NCBI GenBank assembly: GCA_963710815.1
Contig: CAVQCA010000145.1
Location: 21,950 to 85,949, forward strand
Length of the DNA stretch: 64,000 bases
Direction of reading: 5' to 3'
Origin: CAVQCA01 sp963710815
GTDB taxonomy: Bacteria > Pseudomonadota > Gammaproteobacteria > UBA9214
In this document: positions 55,738 through 63,950 of the stretch, piece after piece
How the letters are laid out: every line of letters begins with the position of its first letter
How positions within the stretch are numbered: position 1 is the first letter of the stretch
The notes under the pieces: model-generated
Told to the model about the DNA's origin: nothing
What the model saw: only the letters and a program-made list of their open reading frames with translations
Databases searched by the model: none
Program-made: the position numbers and the translations under genes

Positions 55738-56739
55738 ATGGTCGGCGGTAACCGCATCCTGATCATCAAGCTCGGAGCCCTCGGCGATGTGGTGCTGGCG
55801 ACCCCGCATATCCGTGCCATTGTCGAGGCTTACCCCGACGCGGAGGTGACCCTGCTGACGGCGCCGGAATGTGCCGGGCTGGTGCGGGGGCTGCCGGGGC
55901 TCGAGGTGGCGGCTTTCAAGCGCCGCGGATTTGCCGAGATGTGCCGCGTGCTGGCCTGGCTGCGTCGCCGCCGCTTCGCCGTGGTGTTCGACCTGCAGGG
56001 ATCGCTGCGCAGTCGCCTCATGACGCGTTTATCCGGCGCCCGCCGCCGGTTCGGCCGCCGGCCGGGCTTTGCCTACACCGACGCACCGCCTCCCGGCGAC
56101 GCGTCGGTGCACGCCTTCGCGATGTTGAACCGCTTGCTTGAGGCGGCCGGAATCGACTCGCCCGCATCGCGGGCGTGGCTGCCGGTTGGCGAAGAAGCCG
56201 GGACGAAAGTGCTCGCCTGGCTGGAACGCCGCGGACTGGCAGGGCAACGGCGGGTGCTGCTGCACGCCGGGTCCAGCGAACGCTGGGTGTCCAAACGCTG
56301 GGAGGCGGCGCATTTCACGGCGCTGGCCAGGGCGCTGCAGGCACGGGGCTTTGCCGTGATCTGGCTTGGCGCCGACGGTGACCGCGACATCAACCGGCGT
56401 CTCGCCGCACAGGCGGGGGTGGATGCCACGGGCGAATTCAGCCTCCTCGAACTGACAGCGCTGGGTCGCCACGCCGCGTTCGCCGTCGTCAACGATTCCG
56501 CCCCCATGCACGTCCTCTCGGCGGCTCCACTGCCGGTCTATGCGCTGTTCGGGCCCACCGACTGGCGGCGCAGCCACGCCCTGGGGCAGGCGGAACGGGT
56601 GCTGGTCAATCCGGTGTCCTGCAGTCCCTGCCACCGGCCGGTCTGTCCTCCCGGCTACGAACATCGCTGCCTGCGCGAGCTGACACCCGCGCAGGTACTG
56701 GCGCGTCTCGCGCAGGACGGCTGGCTCGGCACGCCATGA
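55738..56739 (+). CDS. Glycosyltransferase family 9 (heptosyltransferase-like)
   Basis: 333 residues from the ATG at 55738, which has GGGGGTAA close upstream; the frame is open earlier only through R1 element 13. ILIIKLGALGDVVLATPHIR at the N-terminus, VLLHAGSSERWVSKRWEAAH and FAVVNDSAPMHVLSAAPLPV are GT9 signatures, and a Cys cluster (SCSPCHRPVCPPGYEHRC) is near the C-terminus. It adds heptose or a related sugar to the inner LPS core from an ADP-heptose donor; HldE and HldD for that donor are encoded 3.4 kb downstream. Confidence 0.9.
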   Translation: MVGGNRILIIKLGALGDVVLATPHIRAIVEAYPDAEVTLLTAPECAGLVRGLPGLEVAAFKRRGFAEMCRVLAWLRRRRFAVVFDLQGSLRSRLMTRLSGARRRFGRRPGFAYTDAPPPGDASVHAFAMLNRLLEAAGIDSPASRAWLPVGEEAGTKVLAWLERRGLAGQRRVLLHAGSSERWVSKRWEAAHFTALARALQARGFAVIWLGADGDRDINRRLAAQAGVDATGEFSLLELTALGRHAAFAVVNDSAPMHVLSAAPLPVYALFGPTDWRRSHALGQAERVLVNPVSCSPCHRPVCPPGYEHRCLRELTPAQVLARLAQDGWLGTP

Positions 56740-56744
56740 CATAG

Positions 56745-56947
56745 ATGGCCACGGAATCCACGGAAAACACGGAAAAACATAATTCACCGCAAAGACGCAA
56801 AGCACGCAAAGAAAAAATATTAATTTAAAAAACAGTCAGGCAGCGCATGTGAAATCCAGCGCAGCGAAGTTTCGCCTATAGCTCTACGGTTTTACGAATT
56901 CAAACTTTTTCACTTTTTTCCGTGTTTTCCGTGGATTCCGTGGCCAT
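56745..56947. repeat. R1 inverted-repeat element 14 (with R2 module)
   Basis: 203 bases starting 5 bases after the preceding stop codon. The R2 module is CACCGCAAAGACGCAAAGCA. The interior (ACAGTCAGGCAGCGCATGTG, CAGCGCAGCGAAGTTTCGCC) is of the type seen in elements 7 and 9. It lies between convergent GT9 genes. Confidence 0.93.
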
Positions 56948-56976
56948 CAAAAGAACGCCGACAATACCCTCAACCC

Positions 56977-57948
56977 TCAGCTGCTTGATCGGTCCGTCTC
57001 CTTCAGAAGTTGCGTGACGGCATCGGCAACATGTTCCACTTGCAGGGTACGGATGTCCCGGTTCGGGCTTTGCAGCCAGCGACCGTGGGAATTCCACGGG
57101 CGGTAGCGCAGTGGATCGCCGGGGCCGAAGAGCGTCAGGGTGGGGATGCCAACCGCGGTGGCGAGATGACCGAGTCCGGAATCGTTGCCGATGAACAGTC
57201 GCATGTGTGTGAGCACAGCGGCTGCTTCGAGCAGATCGGTCTGGCCGGCAAGGTCGAGACAGGGCAGGGCCAGTTTGTCGGCGAGGGTCCGGCAAATGCC
57301 TTCATCGGTGCGGCTGCCGAGCAGCACGACGGCATCGAAGGTCTCCCGGCAGTGTTGCACCAGCTCCCGGAACAACCCGGGCGGCCAGCGCTTGGGTTCC
57401 CAGCGCGCGCCCGGACCCAGGGCCAGCCAGCGCCGGCCGGGCAGGGGGCCCAGCACCTGCCGTGCATACCGCTGCTCGGTATCATCGATCCACAGGCGGG
57501 GAGGCGGGATGTCGGCGGTTCCGATATAGCGCCGGATAACCGCCAAATGCCGCTCCACCGCGTGGCCGCATGCGTGGCGGGCCTGCCGGCGGGTCAGGCG
57601 CCGACGGGCGCGCAGCAGCCAGACCAGCCCGTCCGTACGCAGGTCGACGACCAGGTCATAGCGCCGTTTCCGCAGTTCCCGGACCAGGGCGACGCTGCCC
57701 CGCCAGCCCTGCCGCTTGTCGCGGTGAATCACGCGGTTCAGGTAGGGGCAGTGGGCGAACAGTTCGCTGGAGCGGGGATCGGCGACGATGTCCATCATGG
57801 CCCGTGGGTGCTTCGCGTGCAGTGTTTCCATGACCGGCGTGGTCATCACGGCATCGCCGATATTGCTGAGCGTCACCAGCAGGATATGCCGAACCGGGTC
57901 AGGATGATCGGACACGGGGTCGCTTGTTTGACTGATGGCATTTATCAA
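56977..57948 (-). CDS. Glycosyltransferase family 9 (heptosyltransferase-like)
   Basis: 323 residues from a TTG at 57948; a GTG at 57915 is the alternative. Motifs are ILLVTLSNIGDAVMTTPVME, WLALGPGARWEPKRWPPGLF and FIGNDSGLGHLATAVGIPTL then TLFGPGDP, all GT9. It is a second core heptosyltransferase-type enzyme, divergent in sequence from the one at 55738. Its proposed TTG lies at the edge of an R2 arm, so the start signal may have been changed by that insertion. Confidence 0.88.
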   Translation of the reverse strand: MINAISQTSDPVSDHPDPVRHILLVTLSNIGDAVMTTPVMETLHAKHPRAMMDIVADPRSSELFAHCPYLNRVIHRDKRQGWRGSVALVRELRKRRYDLVVDLRTDGLVWLLRARRRLTRRQARHACGHAVERHLAVIRRYIGTADIPPPRLWIDDTEQRYARQVLGPLPGRRWLALGPGARWEPKRWPPGLFRELVQHCRETFDAVVLLGSRTDEGICRTLADKLALPCLDLAGQTDLLEAAAVLTHMRLFIGNDSGLGHLATAVGIPTLTLFGPGDPLRYRPWNSHGRWLQSPNRDIRTLQVEHVADAVTQLLKETDRSSS

Positions 57949-58095
57949 CGCAAAGACGCAAAGAACGCAAAGGAAATCATTTATTTAAACGGCCTGAGAA
58001 ATCGGATCGATACTCCTGCAGGAGCGGGCCTGCTCGGAGAGGCAGATTCAATAAATGATTTCTCTTTGCGTTCTTCGCGTCTTTGCGGTGAATAA
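57948..58095. repeat. R2 inverted-repeat element
   Basis: Arms ACGCAAAGACGCAAAGAACG (from 57948) and CTCTTTGCGTTCTTCGCGTC then TTTGCGG (to about 58087), both bordered inside by AATCATTTA / TAAATGATT. The interior includes a CTCCTGCAGGAG palindrome. Here the R2 module, usually a one-sided part of R1 elements, is itself a paired inverted repeat. It exactly fills the gap between the GT9 and lpxL-like genes. Confidence 0.85.
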
Positions 58096-58101
58096 ATAAA
58101 A

Positions 58102-59037
58102 CTAGCAACCATACACCGGTGGCTCCCCCGGTGGACGGGTTTTGAAACGCCGGTGCACCCAGAGGTACTGTTCCGGCTGCTGCCGGACACGCTCTTCGAT
58201 CAGGGCCATGATGCGGCGCGTGTCCTGTTCGACATCCTTGCCCGGGAAGTCTTCCAGCGCCGGCAGCAGGCTGAGCTCGTAGCCACCCGCGTGCGGCAGA
58301 CGTCGCGGAAAGAAGGGCACCACCGGTGCGCCGCTCAGCCGGGCGAGACGCGAGGTTGCGGTCAGGGTGGCGGCGGGTATGCCGAAAAAGGGCACGAACA
58401 GGCTGTTGGCGCGGCCGAAATCCTGGTCCGGGGCATACCACACCGGTCGGTTCTGCTTCAGGCTGGCCAGCAGTGCGCGCAGGTCATCGCGCGGGATAGC
58501 CTTCTCGAAATGCCGGCGGCGCGCACGACGCTGCAAGTCCTCGATGACCGGGTTCTTGTGGGAACGGTAGAGCACGTGGAACGGCGCATGCAGCGCGAGC
58601 AGCCGGCCGCCGATCTCCAGGGTGGTGAAATGGGCGCTGAGCAGGATGGCGCCGCGACCCTGTCGCAGGGCATCCTCGAGGTGCCCGAGCCCGTTGATCG
58701 TCAGCTGGCCTTCGAGTCGCCGGTTCGACCCCCACCAGGCGAGCGCCGTTTCGATCAGCGCGATGCCGAGCGAGTCGAAATGGTCATCGAGCAGTTGTTC
58801 CCGCTCACTCCCGGACCGTTCCGGGAAGCACAGGGCGAGATTGGTCCGGGCGATATTCCGGCGCTCCCGGGCAAGCCTGCGGATCAGGCGTCCCAGGCCC
58901 CGGCCGATGAGAAGCTGCCCGCCGTAGGGCAGCCGGGTGACGCACCACAGCATCCCGGCCGCCATCCGGGCAAGCCCGTGTCGCCAGCGGTAAGGTGCGT
59001 AGCGTTCGGGTCGGCAGGTGTCGGTCACTTCAGGCAT
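58102..59037 (-). CDS. lpxL: Lipid A late acyltransferase (LpxL/HtrB family)
   Basis: 311 residues. An N-terminal basic/hydrophobic anchor precedes RRNIARTNLALCFPE, the acyltransferase box AILLSAHFTTLEIGGRLLA (H-x4-E), VLYRSHKNPVIEDL, and then FVPFFGIPAATLTATSRLAR and EQYLWVHRRFKTRPPG. It transfers a lauroyl or myristoyl chain from acyl-ACP to Kdo2-lipid IVA at the inner membrane. LpxL and LpxM cannot be separated with certainty. It is leftward and precedes the GT9 gene, with an R2 element between. Confidence 0.9.
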   Translation of the reverse strand: MPEVTDTCRPERYAPYRWRHGLARMAAGMLWCVTRLPYGGQLLIGRGLGRLIRRLARERRNIARTNLALCFPERSGSEREQLLDDHFDSLGIALIETALAWWGSNRRLEGQLTINGLGHLEDALRQGRGAILLSAHFTTLEIGGRLLALHAPFHVLYRSHKNPVIEDLQRRARRRHFEKAIPRDDLRALLASLKQNRPVWYAPDQDFGRANSLFVPFFGIPAATLTATSRLARLSGAPVVPFFPRRLPHAGGYELSLLPALEDFPGKDVEQDTRRIMALIEERVRQQPEQYLWVHRRFKTRPPGEPPVYGC

Positions 59038-59139
59038 GCGCCTTCCGGAGGATCGATTCGGGTGCGGAAACGGCCATGATTATGGCATGAAATGCCTGTG
59101 CTATTATCGGCCACTGATGCTTGCCGGGCTGATGCTGCC

Positions 59140-60705
59140 ATGAAGATGCGTGTCCCCGCCTTCGATCGGGGGCGGATTCTGATCGTCGGAGATGTCATGC
59201 TGGACCGATACTGGCATGGCGCCACCGCACGCATCTCGCCGGAAGCGCCGGTGCCGGTGGTGCGTGTCGAAAGCTCCGAGGAACGGCCGGGCGGCGCCGC
59301 CAACGTGGCATTCAACACCGCGGCGCTCGGCAGCCGCACCCGGTTGATCGGGGTGACCGGTGACGATGCGCCCGCCGGCGTGCTCGAGACGCAGCTCGCC
59401 GCGGCCGGGGTCGATTGCCGGTTTCAGCGGCTCCCGAATACCCCCACGGTGACCAAGCTGCGGGTGATCAGCCGCCATCAGCAGTTGCTCCGCCTCGATT
59501 TCGAGGAAGGCTTTCAGGCTGTCGATGCCGACCGCCTGCTGGACGAGTTTTACCAGGGGCTTGCCGATTGCGATGTCGTGGTGTTCTCCGATTACGGCAA
59601 GGGGACGCTGGTGAATCTCGCCGGGATGATCGTGGCGGCGCGGCGTGCCGGCAAGCCGGTTCTGGTCGACCCGAAGGCGCCCGACCTCACCCGCTACCGG
59701 GGTGCGAGTCTCATCACCCCCAATCTGGCGGAATTCGAACTTGCCGCGGGTCCCTGCCCCGATGAACAGGCCCTGCTGGCGCGTGGCCGCGCCTTGCTCG
59801 ACAACTGTGGTATCGATGCAGTGCTGGTGACGCGCGGCGAACATGGCATGACCCTGCTGCGCGGTGAGGGCCCGCCGCTGCATCTGCCGGCGGAGGCGCG
59901 CGAGGTCTTCGACGTCACGGGCGCGGGGGATACGGTCATCGCGGTCCTGGCCGCGGCGCTCGCCGCCGGCGAGGATCTGCCGGAATCGACCGCGCTGGCC
60001 AATCTGGCCGCCGGCATCGTGGTGGGCAAACTCGGCACGGCCGGCGTTGCCGTCCCGGAGCTGCGGCGCGCCGTGCAGTGCGCACAGGGCGCCGGTTACG
60101 GGGAAATGAGCCGGGAACAGCTGCTGGCCTCGGTCGCGGACGCGCGCGCACGCGGTGAACGGATCGTCATGACCAACGGCTGTTTCGACCTGCTGCATGC
60201 GGGGCACGTCGCGTATCTGCGCCAGGCGAAACGCCTGGGAGATCGGCTGATCGTTGCCGTGAATGACGATGCCTCCGTGGCGCGCCTCAAGGGGTGTGAC
60301 CGCCCGCTGAACCCGCTCGTGCAACGCATGGCGGTACTGGCCGGCCTGGAGAGCGTAGACTGGGTGGTCGCGTTTTCGGAGGATACCCCGGTGCGGCTGG
60401 TCGACGAGATCCGGCCCGACCTGCTGGTCAAGGGCGGGGATTACCGCCCGGAGCAGATCGCCGGTTCTGACTGCGTGACCCGCCACGGCGGCGAGGTCGT
60501 GGTGCTGGGCTACCAGGACGGTTGCTCGACCAGTGCTATGATCGAGGCCATCCGGCGGCGGGACAGCGAAGTGGCATGCAAACACCATGTTCACCGCAGA
60601 GACGCAAAGAACGCAGAGAAATTCTTTAACGAAACCGAGTTAAACATGATGTGCTCTTTGCGACTTTGCGATGAATTCTCTATAAGAGTGAGACGTGAGA
60701 AGTAA
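59140..60705 (+). CDS. hldE: Bifunctional heptose-7-phosphate kinase/adenylyltransferase HldE with repeat-derived tail
   Basis: 521 residues from the ATG at 59140. The kinase half (ribokinase family) has ILIVGDVMLDRYWHG, SSEERPGGAANVAFN and DVTGAGDTVIAVLAA. The adenylyltransferase half has MTNGCFDLLHAGHVAYLRQA and ends normally with GGEVVVLGYQDGCSTSAMIE. It makes ADP-D-glycero-beta-D-manno-heptose for the LPS core. From about base 60590 the frame runs into an R2 repeat arm, adding about 38 residues (start HRRDAKNAEKFF) absent from the family, which normally ends near 475 residues. The original stop was evidently displaced by the insertion. Confidence 0.95.
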   Translation: MKMRVPAFDRGRILIVGDVMLDRYWHGATARISPEAPVPVVRVESSEERPGGAANVAFNTAALGSRTRLIGVTGDDAPAGVLETQLAAAGVDCRFQRLPNTPTVTKLRVISRHQQLLRLDFEEGFQAVDADRLLDEFYQGLADCDVVVFSDYGKGTLVNLAGMIVAARRAGKPVLVDPKAPDLTRYRGASLITPNLAEFELAAGPCPDEQALLARGRALLDNCGIDAVLVTRGEHGMTLLRGEGPPLHLPAEAREVFDVTGAGDTVIAVLAAALAAGEDLPESTALANLAAGIVVGKLGTAGVAVPELRRAVQCAQGAGYGEMSREQLLASVADARARGERIVMTNGCFDLLHAGHVAYLRQAKRLGDRLIVAVNDDASVARLKGCDRPLNPLVQRMAVLAGLESVDWVVAFSEDTPVRLVDEIRPDLLVKGGDYRPEQIAGSDCVTRHGGEVVVLGYQDGCSTSAMIEAIRRRDSEVACKHHVHRRDAKNAEKFFNETELNMMCSLRLCDEFSIRVRREK

Positions 60706-60830
60706 GAGGTGAATTGTGAAGAGTGAGAAGATAAGATGATCATTGGAATCTGTGGAATGCACATCCACTCCCTAACGCCTCACGCTTCACTTCTCACTTT
60801 TTACCGTAGTCTCTGCGTCTCCGCGGTGAA
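60590..60830. repeat. Nested R2/R3 repeat block between hldE and hldD
   Basis: Left R2 arm from 60590 (TTCACCGCAGAGACGCAAAG then AACGCAGAG), a partial reverse R2 arm at about 60650-60673 (CTCTTTGCGACTTTGCGATG), an R3 inverted pair (GTGAGACGTGAGAAGTAAGA from 60688; CTCACGCTTCACTTCTCAC ending near 60798), and a right R2 arm 60809-60830 (CTCTGCGTCTCCGCGGTGAA). It overlaps the last 116 coding bases of hldE and ends 3 bases before the hldD ATG. Confidence 0.85.
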
Positions 60831-60833
60831 TAA

Positions 60834-61784
60834 ATGATCATAGTCACCGGGGGGGCCGGGTTCATCGGCAGCAATATCGTCAAGGGGCTCAATGCGCGGG
60901 GCCGCGAGGATATTCTGGTGGTGGATGATCTGACGGATGGCGAAAAATTCCGCAACCTCGTTGACTGCGAAATTCTCGATTTCCTCGACAAGAATGATTT
61001 CCTCGACACGCTGCATGCCCGGGCGCTGTCGACGGGACCGGTCGAAGCGGTTTTCCACGAGGGTGCCTGTTCCAGCACCACGGAACAGGATGGCCGCTAC
61101 CTGATGAACAACAACTACGCGTATTCAAGACGCCTGTTGCATTACTGCCTTGAACACGAGGTGGCGTTTCTCTATGCCTCCTCGGCATCGGTGTACGGGG
61201 CCGGCGATGACTTCACCGAGGCCCGCGAACACGAAGCCCCGCTCAACGTGTACGGCTATTCCAAGTTCCTGTTCGACCAGCAGGTACGACGCGTCCTGCC
61301 CGGGGCCCGGAGCCAGATCGCAGGGTTTCGCTATTTCAACGTCTACGGGCCCCGTGAACAGCACAAGGGCAACATGGCGAGCGTGGCCTGGCATCTCGGC
61401 CGCCAGCTCGACGAGGGTGTAAACCCGCGTCTGTTCAAGGGCTGCGACGGCTATGCCGACGGCGAGCAGCGGCGTGATTTCGTCTATGTCGACGATGTCG
61501 TGGATGTCAATCTCTGGTTCCTGGATCATCCCGACCGATCCGGGATCTTCAATGTGGGCACCGGCGGTTCCCGCAGCTTCAATGCCCTCGCCGAGGCGCT
61601 CATCGACTGGTACGGCCGGGGCGAGGTCGAATACATCCCCATGCCGGAGCAGTTGCGTGGTCGTTACCAGAGTTATACCCAGGCCGACCTCACGGCGCTG
61701 CGCGCGGCAGGATACGAAAAGCCGTTCCGCCCGCTGGAGGAAGGCGTCGCCATATATATGGACTGGCTGCGTGATCATGGCTGA
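60834..61784 (+). CDS. hldD: ADP-L-glycero-D-manno-heptose 6-epimerase HldD
   Basis: 316 residues: IIVTGGAGFIGSNIVKGLNA, HEGACSSTTEQDGRYLMNN, ASSASVYGAGDDF, the catalytic YGYSKFLFDQQV and FRYFNVYGPREQHKGNMASV. It epimerises ADP-heptose for the inner core. The ATG at 60834 is preceded only by R2 repeat sequence. GGTGA at 60825-60829, part of the arm, is the only Shine-Dalgarno-like stretch, so translation may depend on the repeat. Confidence 0.97.
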   Translation: MIIVTGGAGFIGSNIVKGLNARGREDILVVDDLTDGEKFRNLVDCEILDFLDKNDFLDTLHARALSTGPVEAVFHEGACSSTTEQDGRYLMNNNYAYSRRLLHYCLEHEVAFLYASSASVYGAGDDFTEAREHEAPLNVYGYSKFLFDQQVRRVLPGARSQIAGFRYFNVYGPREQHKGNMASVAWHLGRQLDEGVNPRLFKGCDGYADGEQRRDFVYVDDVVDVNLWFLDHPDRSGIFNVGTGGSRSFNALAEALIDWYGRGEVEYIPMPEQLRGRYQSYTQADLTALRAAGYEKPFRPLEEGVAIYMDWLRDHG

Positions 61785-61790
61785 TCCCGC

Positions 61791-63056
61791 GTGAGAACGC
61801 TCTATACCGCCCTGCTCTACCTGCTCGCGCCCCTGGTGATGATGCGACTGGCCTGGCGCGGTCTGCGCGCTCCGGAGTACCGGCAATGCTGGGCGGAACG
61901 CTTCGGCTCCATACATCCCGCCGTGGGTGAGCAGGTCATCTGGGTGCATGCCGTGTCGGTGGGCGAGGTGCAGGCGGCGGAATCCATGATCCGCGCGCTG
62001 CTTGACCGCTACCCGGAGTATTCCATCCTGATGACCACAGTCACCCCTACCGGAGCGGCGCATGTCGCGGAACTGTTCGGCGGGGAGGTCGCGCACGTCT
62101 ACGCCCCCTATGACCTGCCCGATGTGGTGGCGCGTTTCATCGATCGCGTCCGCCCGCAGCTGGCCATCGTGATGGAAACCGAGCTGTGGCCGAACCTGTT
62201 TCGGGGTTGCCTCAGAAAGCAGATCCCGCTGCTGCTGGTCAATGCCCGTCTCTCGGAAAAATCGCTGGCGGGGTACCGGCGGTTCCGCAAGCTGATCGGC
62301 AAGACGCTCGGCGCCGTCACGCAAATCGCTGCACGCACCCCGCTGGATGCCGAACGCTTCATCTCGCTGGGCGCGGATCCGGAAAAGGTCGTGGTGTCGG
62401 GCAACCTGAAATTCGAACAGCACATCCCCGCCGGTCTGTACGAGAAGGCGGCTCTGCTGCGCGGGGAATGGGGGGTGAACCGGCCTGTGTGGATTGCCGG
62501 CAGCACCCATGACGGCGAAGACGAACTCATCCTCGCGGTGTTCGGGGAGATACGCAAGACGCTCGGCAACTGCCTGCTGGTGCTGGTTCCCCGCCATCCG
62601 GAACGTTTCACTGCCGTTGCCGAACAGTGCCGCCGTCAAGGCTACCGCATCGTACTGCGCAGTGAGCGACTCGCCTGCGAGGCGGATACCGCGGTGTTCA
62701 TCGGTGACTCGATGGGCGAGTTGCTGATGTTCTATGCCGCCGCGGACGTGGCCTTCGTCGGCGGCAGCCTGGTGGACGCCGGTGGACATAACATGCTCGA
62801 GCCGGCTGCACTGGGTATCCCGGTGGTGACGGGGCCGCACGTGTCCAACTTTCCGGAAGTCTGCAAGCTGCTGCTGACGGCCGGCGCCTGCCGCCAGGTA
62901 GAGAATACGGAGCAGCTGCGGGAGACCGTTCAGCACTGGCTGCAGGATGGCGGGGAACGCAAGCGAATCGGTGAAAAAGGCCGGGAAGCCGTCGAGCAGA
63001 ACCGCGGCGCCCTGGCGACAGTGCTCGAGATGATCGCTGATTATCTGAAGACGTGA
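61791..63056 (+). CDS. waaA: 3-deoxy-D-manno-octulosonic acid (Kdo) transferase WaaA
   Basis: 421 residues from a GTG 6 bases after the hldD stop. VIWVHAVSVGEVQAAESMI, ILMTTVTPTGAAHVAELFGG, AIVMETELWPNLFRGCLRKQ, NARLSEKSLAGYRRFRKL and VGGSLVDAGGHNMLEPAALG are the family motifs. A membrane anchor lies at the N-terminus. It adds Kdo to lipid IVA at the cytoplasmic face of the inner membrane, before LpxL. It forms an operon with hldD. Confidence 0.97.
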   Translation: MRTLYTALLYLLAPLVMMRLAWRGLRAPEYRQCWAERFGSIHPAVGEQVIWVHAVSVGEVQAAESMIRALLDRYPEYSILMTTVTPTGAAHVAELFGGEVAHVYAPYDLPDVVARFIDRVRPQLAIVMETELWPNLFRGCLRKQIPLLLVNARLSEKSLAGYRRFRKLIGKTLGAVTQIAARTPLDAERFISLGADPEKVVVSGNLKFEQHIPAGLYEKAALLRGEWGVNRPVWIAGSTHDGEDELILAVFGEIRKTLGNCLLVLVPRHPERFTAVAEQCRRQGYRIVLRSERLACEADTAVFIGDSMGELLMFYAAADVAFVGGSLVDAGGHNMLEPAALGIPVVTGPHVSNFPEVCKLLLTAGACRQVENTEQLRETVQHWLQDGGERKRIGEKGREAVEQNRGALATVLEMIADYLKT

Positions 63057-63224
63057 TCCTGACATGGTAATACCTAGAGAACTGTATTGAACGTGAAGAA
63101 CGGAAATACACGGAAAGAAGTTATAAAGAGGGGAATTGCGAACTGTCCAGAAACCCGGGTTTGTGCGGACAAAGAATAAAACCGGGTAATCAGGGCCATC
63201 AATGGCTGATGCCACCTGTCTCAC

Positions 63225-63292
63225 TTGTCCCATTGCTCACTTCTGTATTTCCGTCTACTTCGTCATATAAAGCTCACTTCTCACCTTCTACA
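63225..63292. repeat. R3-type repeat on the downstream side of the hemerythrin-like gene
   Basis: Several CTCACTT/CTTCTCAC units (TCACTTGTCCCATTGCTCAC, then AGCTCACTTCTCACCTTCTA). They are inverted relative to the R3 block at 63850-63950 on the other side of the gene. Confidence 0.55.
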
Positions 63293-63298
63293 GGGAAA

Positions 63299-63829
63299 TC
63301 AGCCGGTGTAGCGGACACCGCGGCGGGCGGCCATGGCGGTGCCGAGATCCTTTAACTGGCGGCTGCTCATGATGCCTTCCGCACGCGGCAGCAATTCCAG
63401 GTTTTCCCGCCGGACGTGCCGGCGGTTCAATTCGCAGAAGGCGTGAACCCGGTCGATGAAGACGGTGCGGTCCGCAATGTCCTGCGGCCGTTTCAGATCA
63501 GATGCAATCGCCCCCCAGAGCTCGTCGAGCTGCCGATGTTCCTGCTTCAGGCCGTGCACCAGATCGGCCAGCTTCAGTGACTGGCGTATCAGCAGGGGAA
63601 ACAGGTCGATCTCCTCATCCTGATGGTGGAGCCTGGCGCTGGTCGGGAAATAGTTCATAACCCGGCGTGCCGCAGCGCGGACTTCCTCCTCCCTGTCGGC
63701 GTCGTCGAGGCTGGCAGCCAGTGCTTCCAGCAGGTCGCAGTGCGTGAGGATTTTCGTATGGCAGGCGCGCAGCAGCGCCAGCGGCTGGTCAAAGCCGGGC
63801 AGGCTTTCGGTAAGTCCCATTTGTTCCAT
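63299..63829 (-). CDS. Hemerythrin domain-containing protein
   Basis: 176 residues from the ATG at 63829; the frame is open upstream only through R3 repeat sequence. The four-helix hemerythrin ligand pattern is visible: His in ACHTKILTHC, HHQDEEIDLFP, HGLKQEHRQL and ELNRRHVRRENLELLP. A di-iron site binding oxygen, or sensing iron or oxygen, is the family's property. The role here is unknown. It is convergent with waaA and bracketed by R3 repeats. Confidence 0.85.
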   Translation of the reverse strand: MEQMGLTESLPGFDQPLALLRACHTKILTHCDLLEALAASLDDADREEEVRAAARRVMNYFPTSARLHHQDEEIDLFPLLIRQSLKLADLVHGLKQEHRQLDELWGAIASDLKRPQDIADRTVFIDRVHAFCELNRRHVRRENLELLPRAEGIMSSRQLKDLGTAMAARRGVRYTG

Positions 63830-63849
63830 TATTCTGGTTCCGCGGGAGT

Positions 63850-63950
63850 CGTGAAAGTAAGATGTAATGAAGTGAGAGGCGGGAAGTAATGAGGTGAGAA
63901 GTGAGAAGTAATGAAGTGAGAGGTCGAGAATAATGAAGTGAGAAGGGAGG
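63850..63950. repeat. R3 tandem repeat block
   Basis: Irregular direct repeats of AGTAATGAAGTGAGAG/GTGAGAAG units upstream of the hemerythrin-like gene, which must contain or displace its promoter. The sequence continues as CTCTTCACTCTTCACTCTTC to the window end, an inverted R3-like run, so the block may be one arm of a larger palindrome. Confidence 0.7.

Noticed and set aside
63850..63950. R3 block as a CRISPR array
   Set aside because: Units are short, irregular and nearly contiguous, with no uniform unique spacers and no cas gene.
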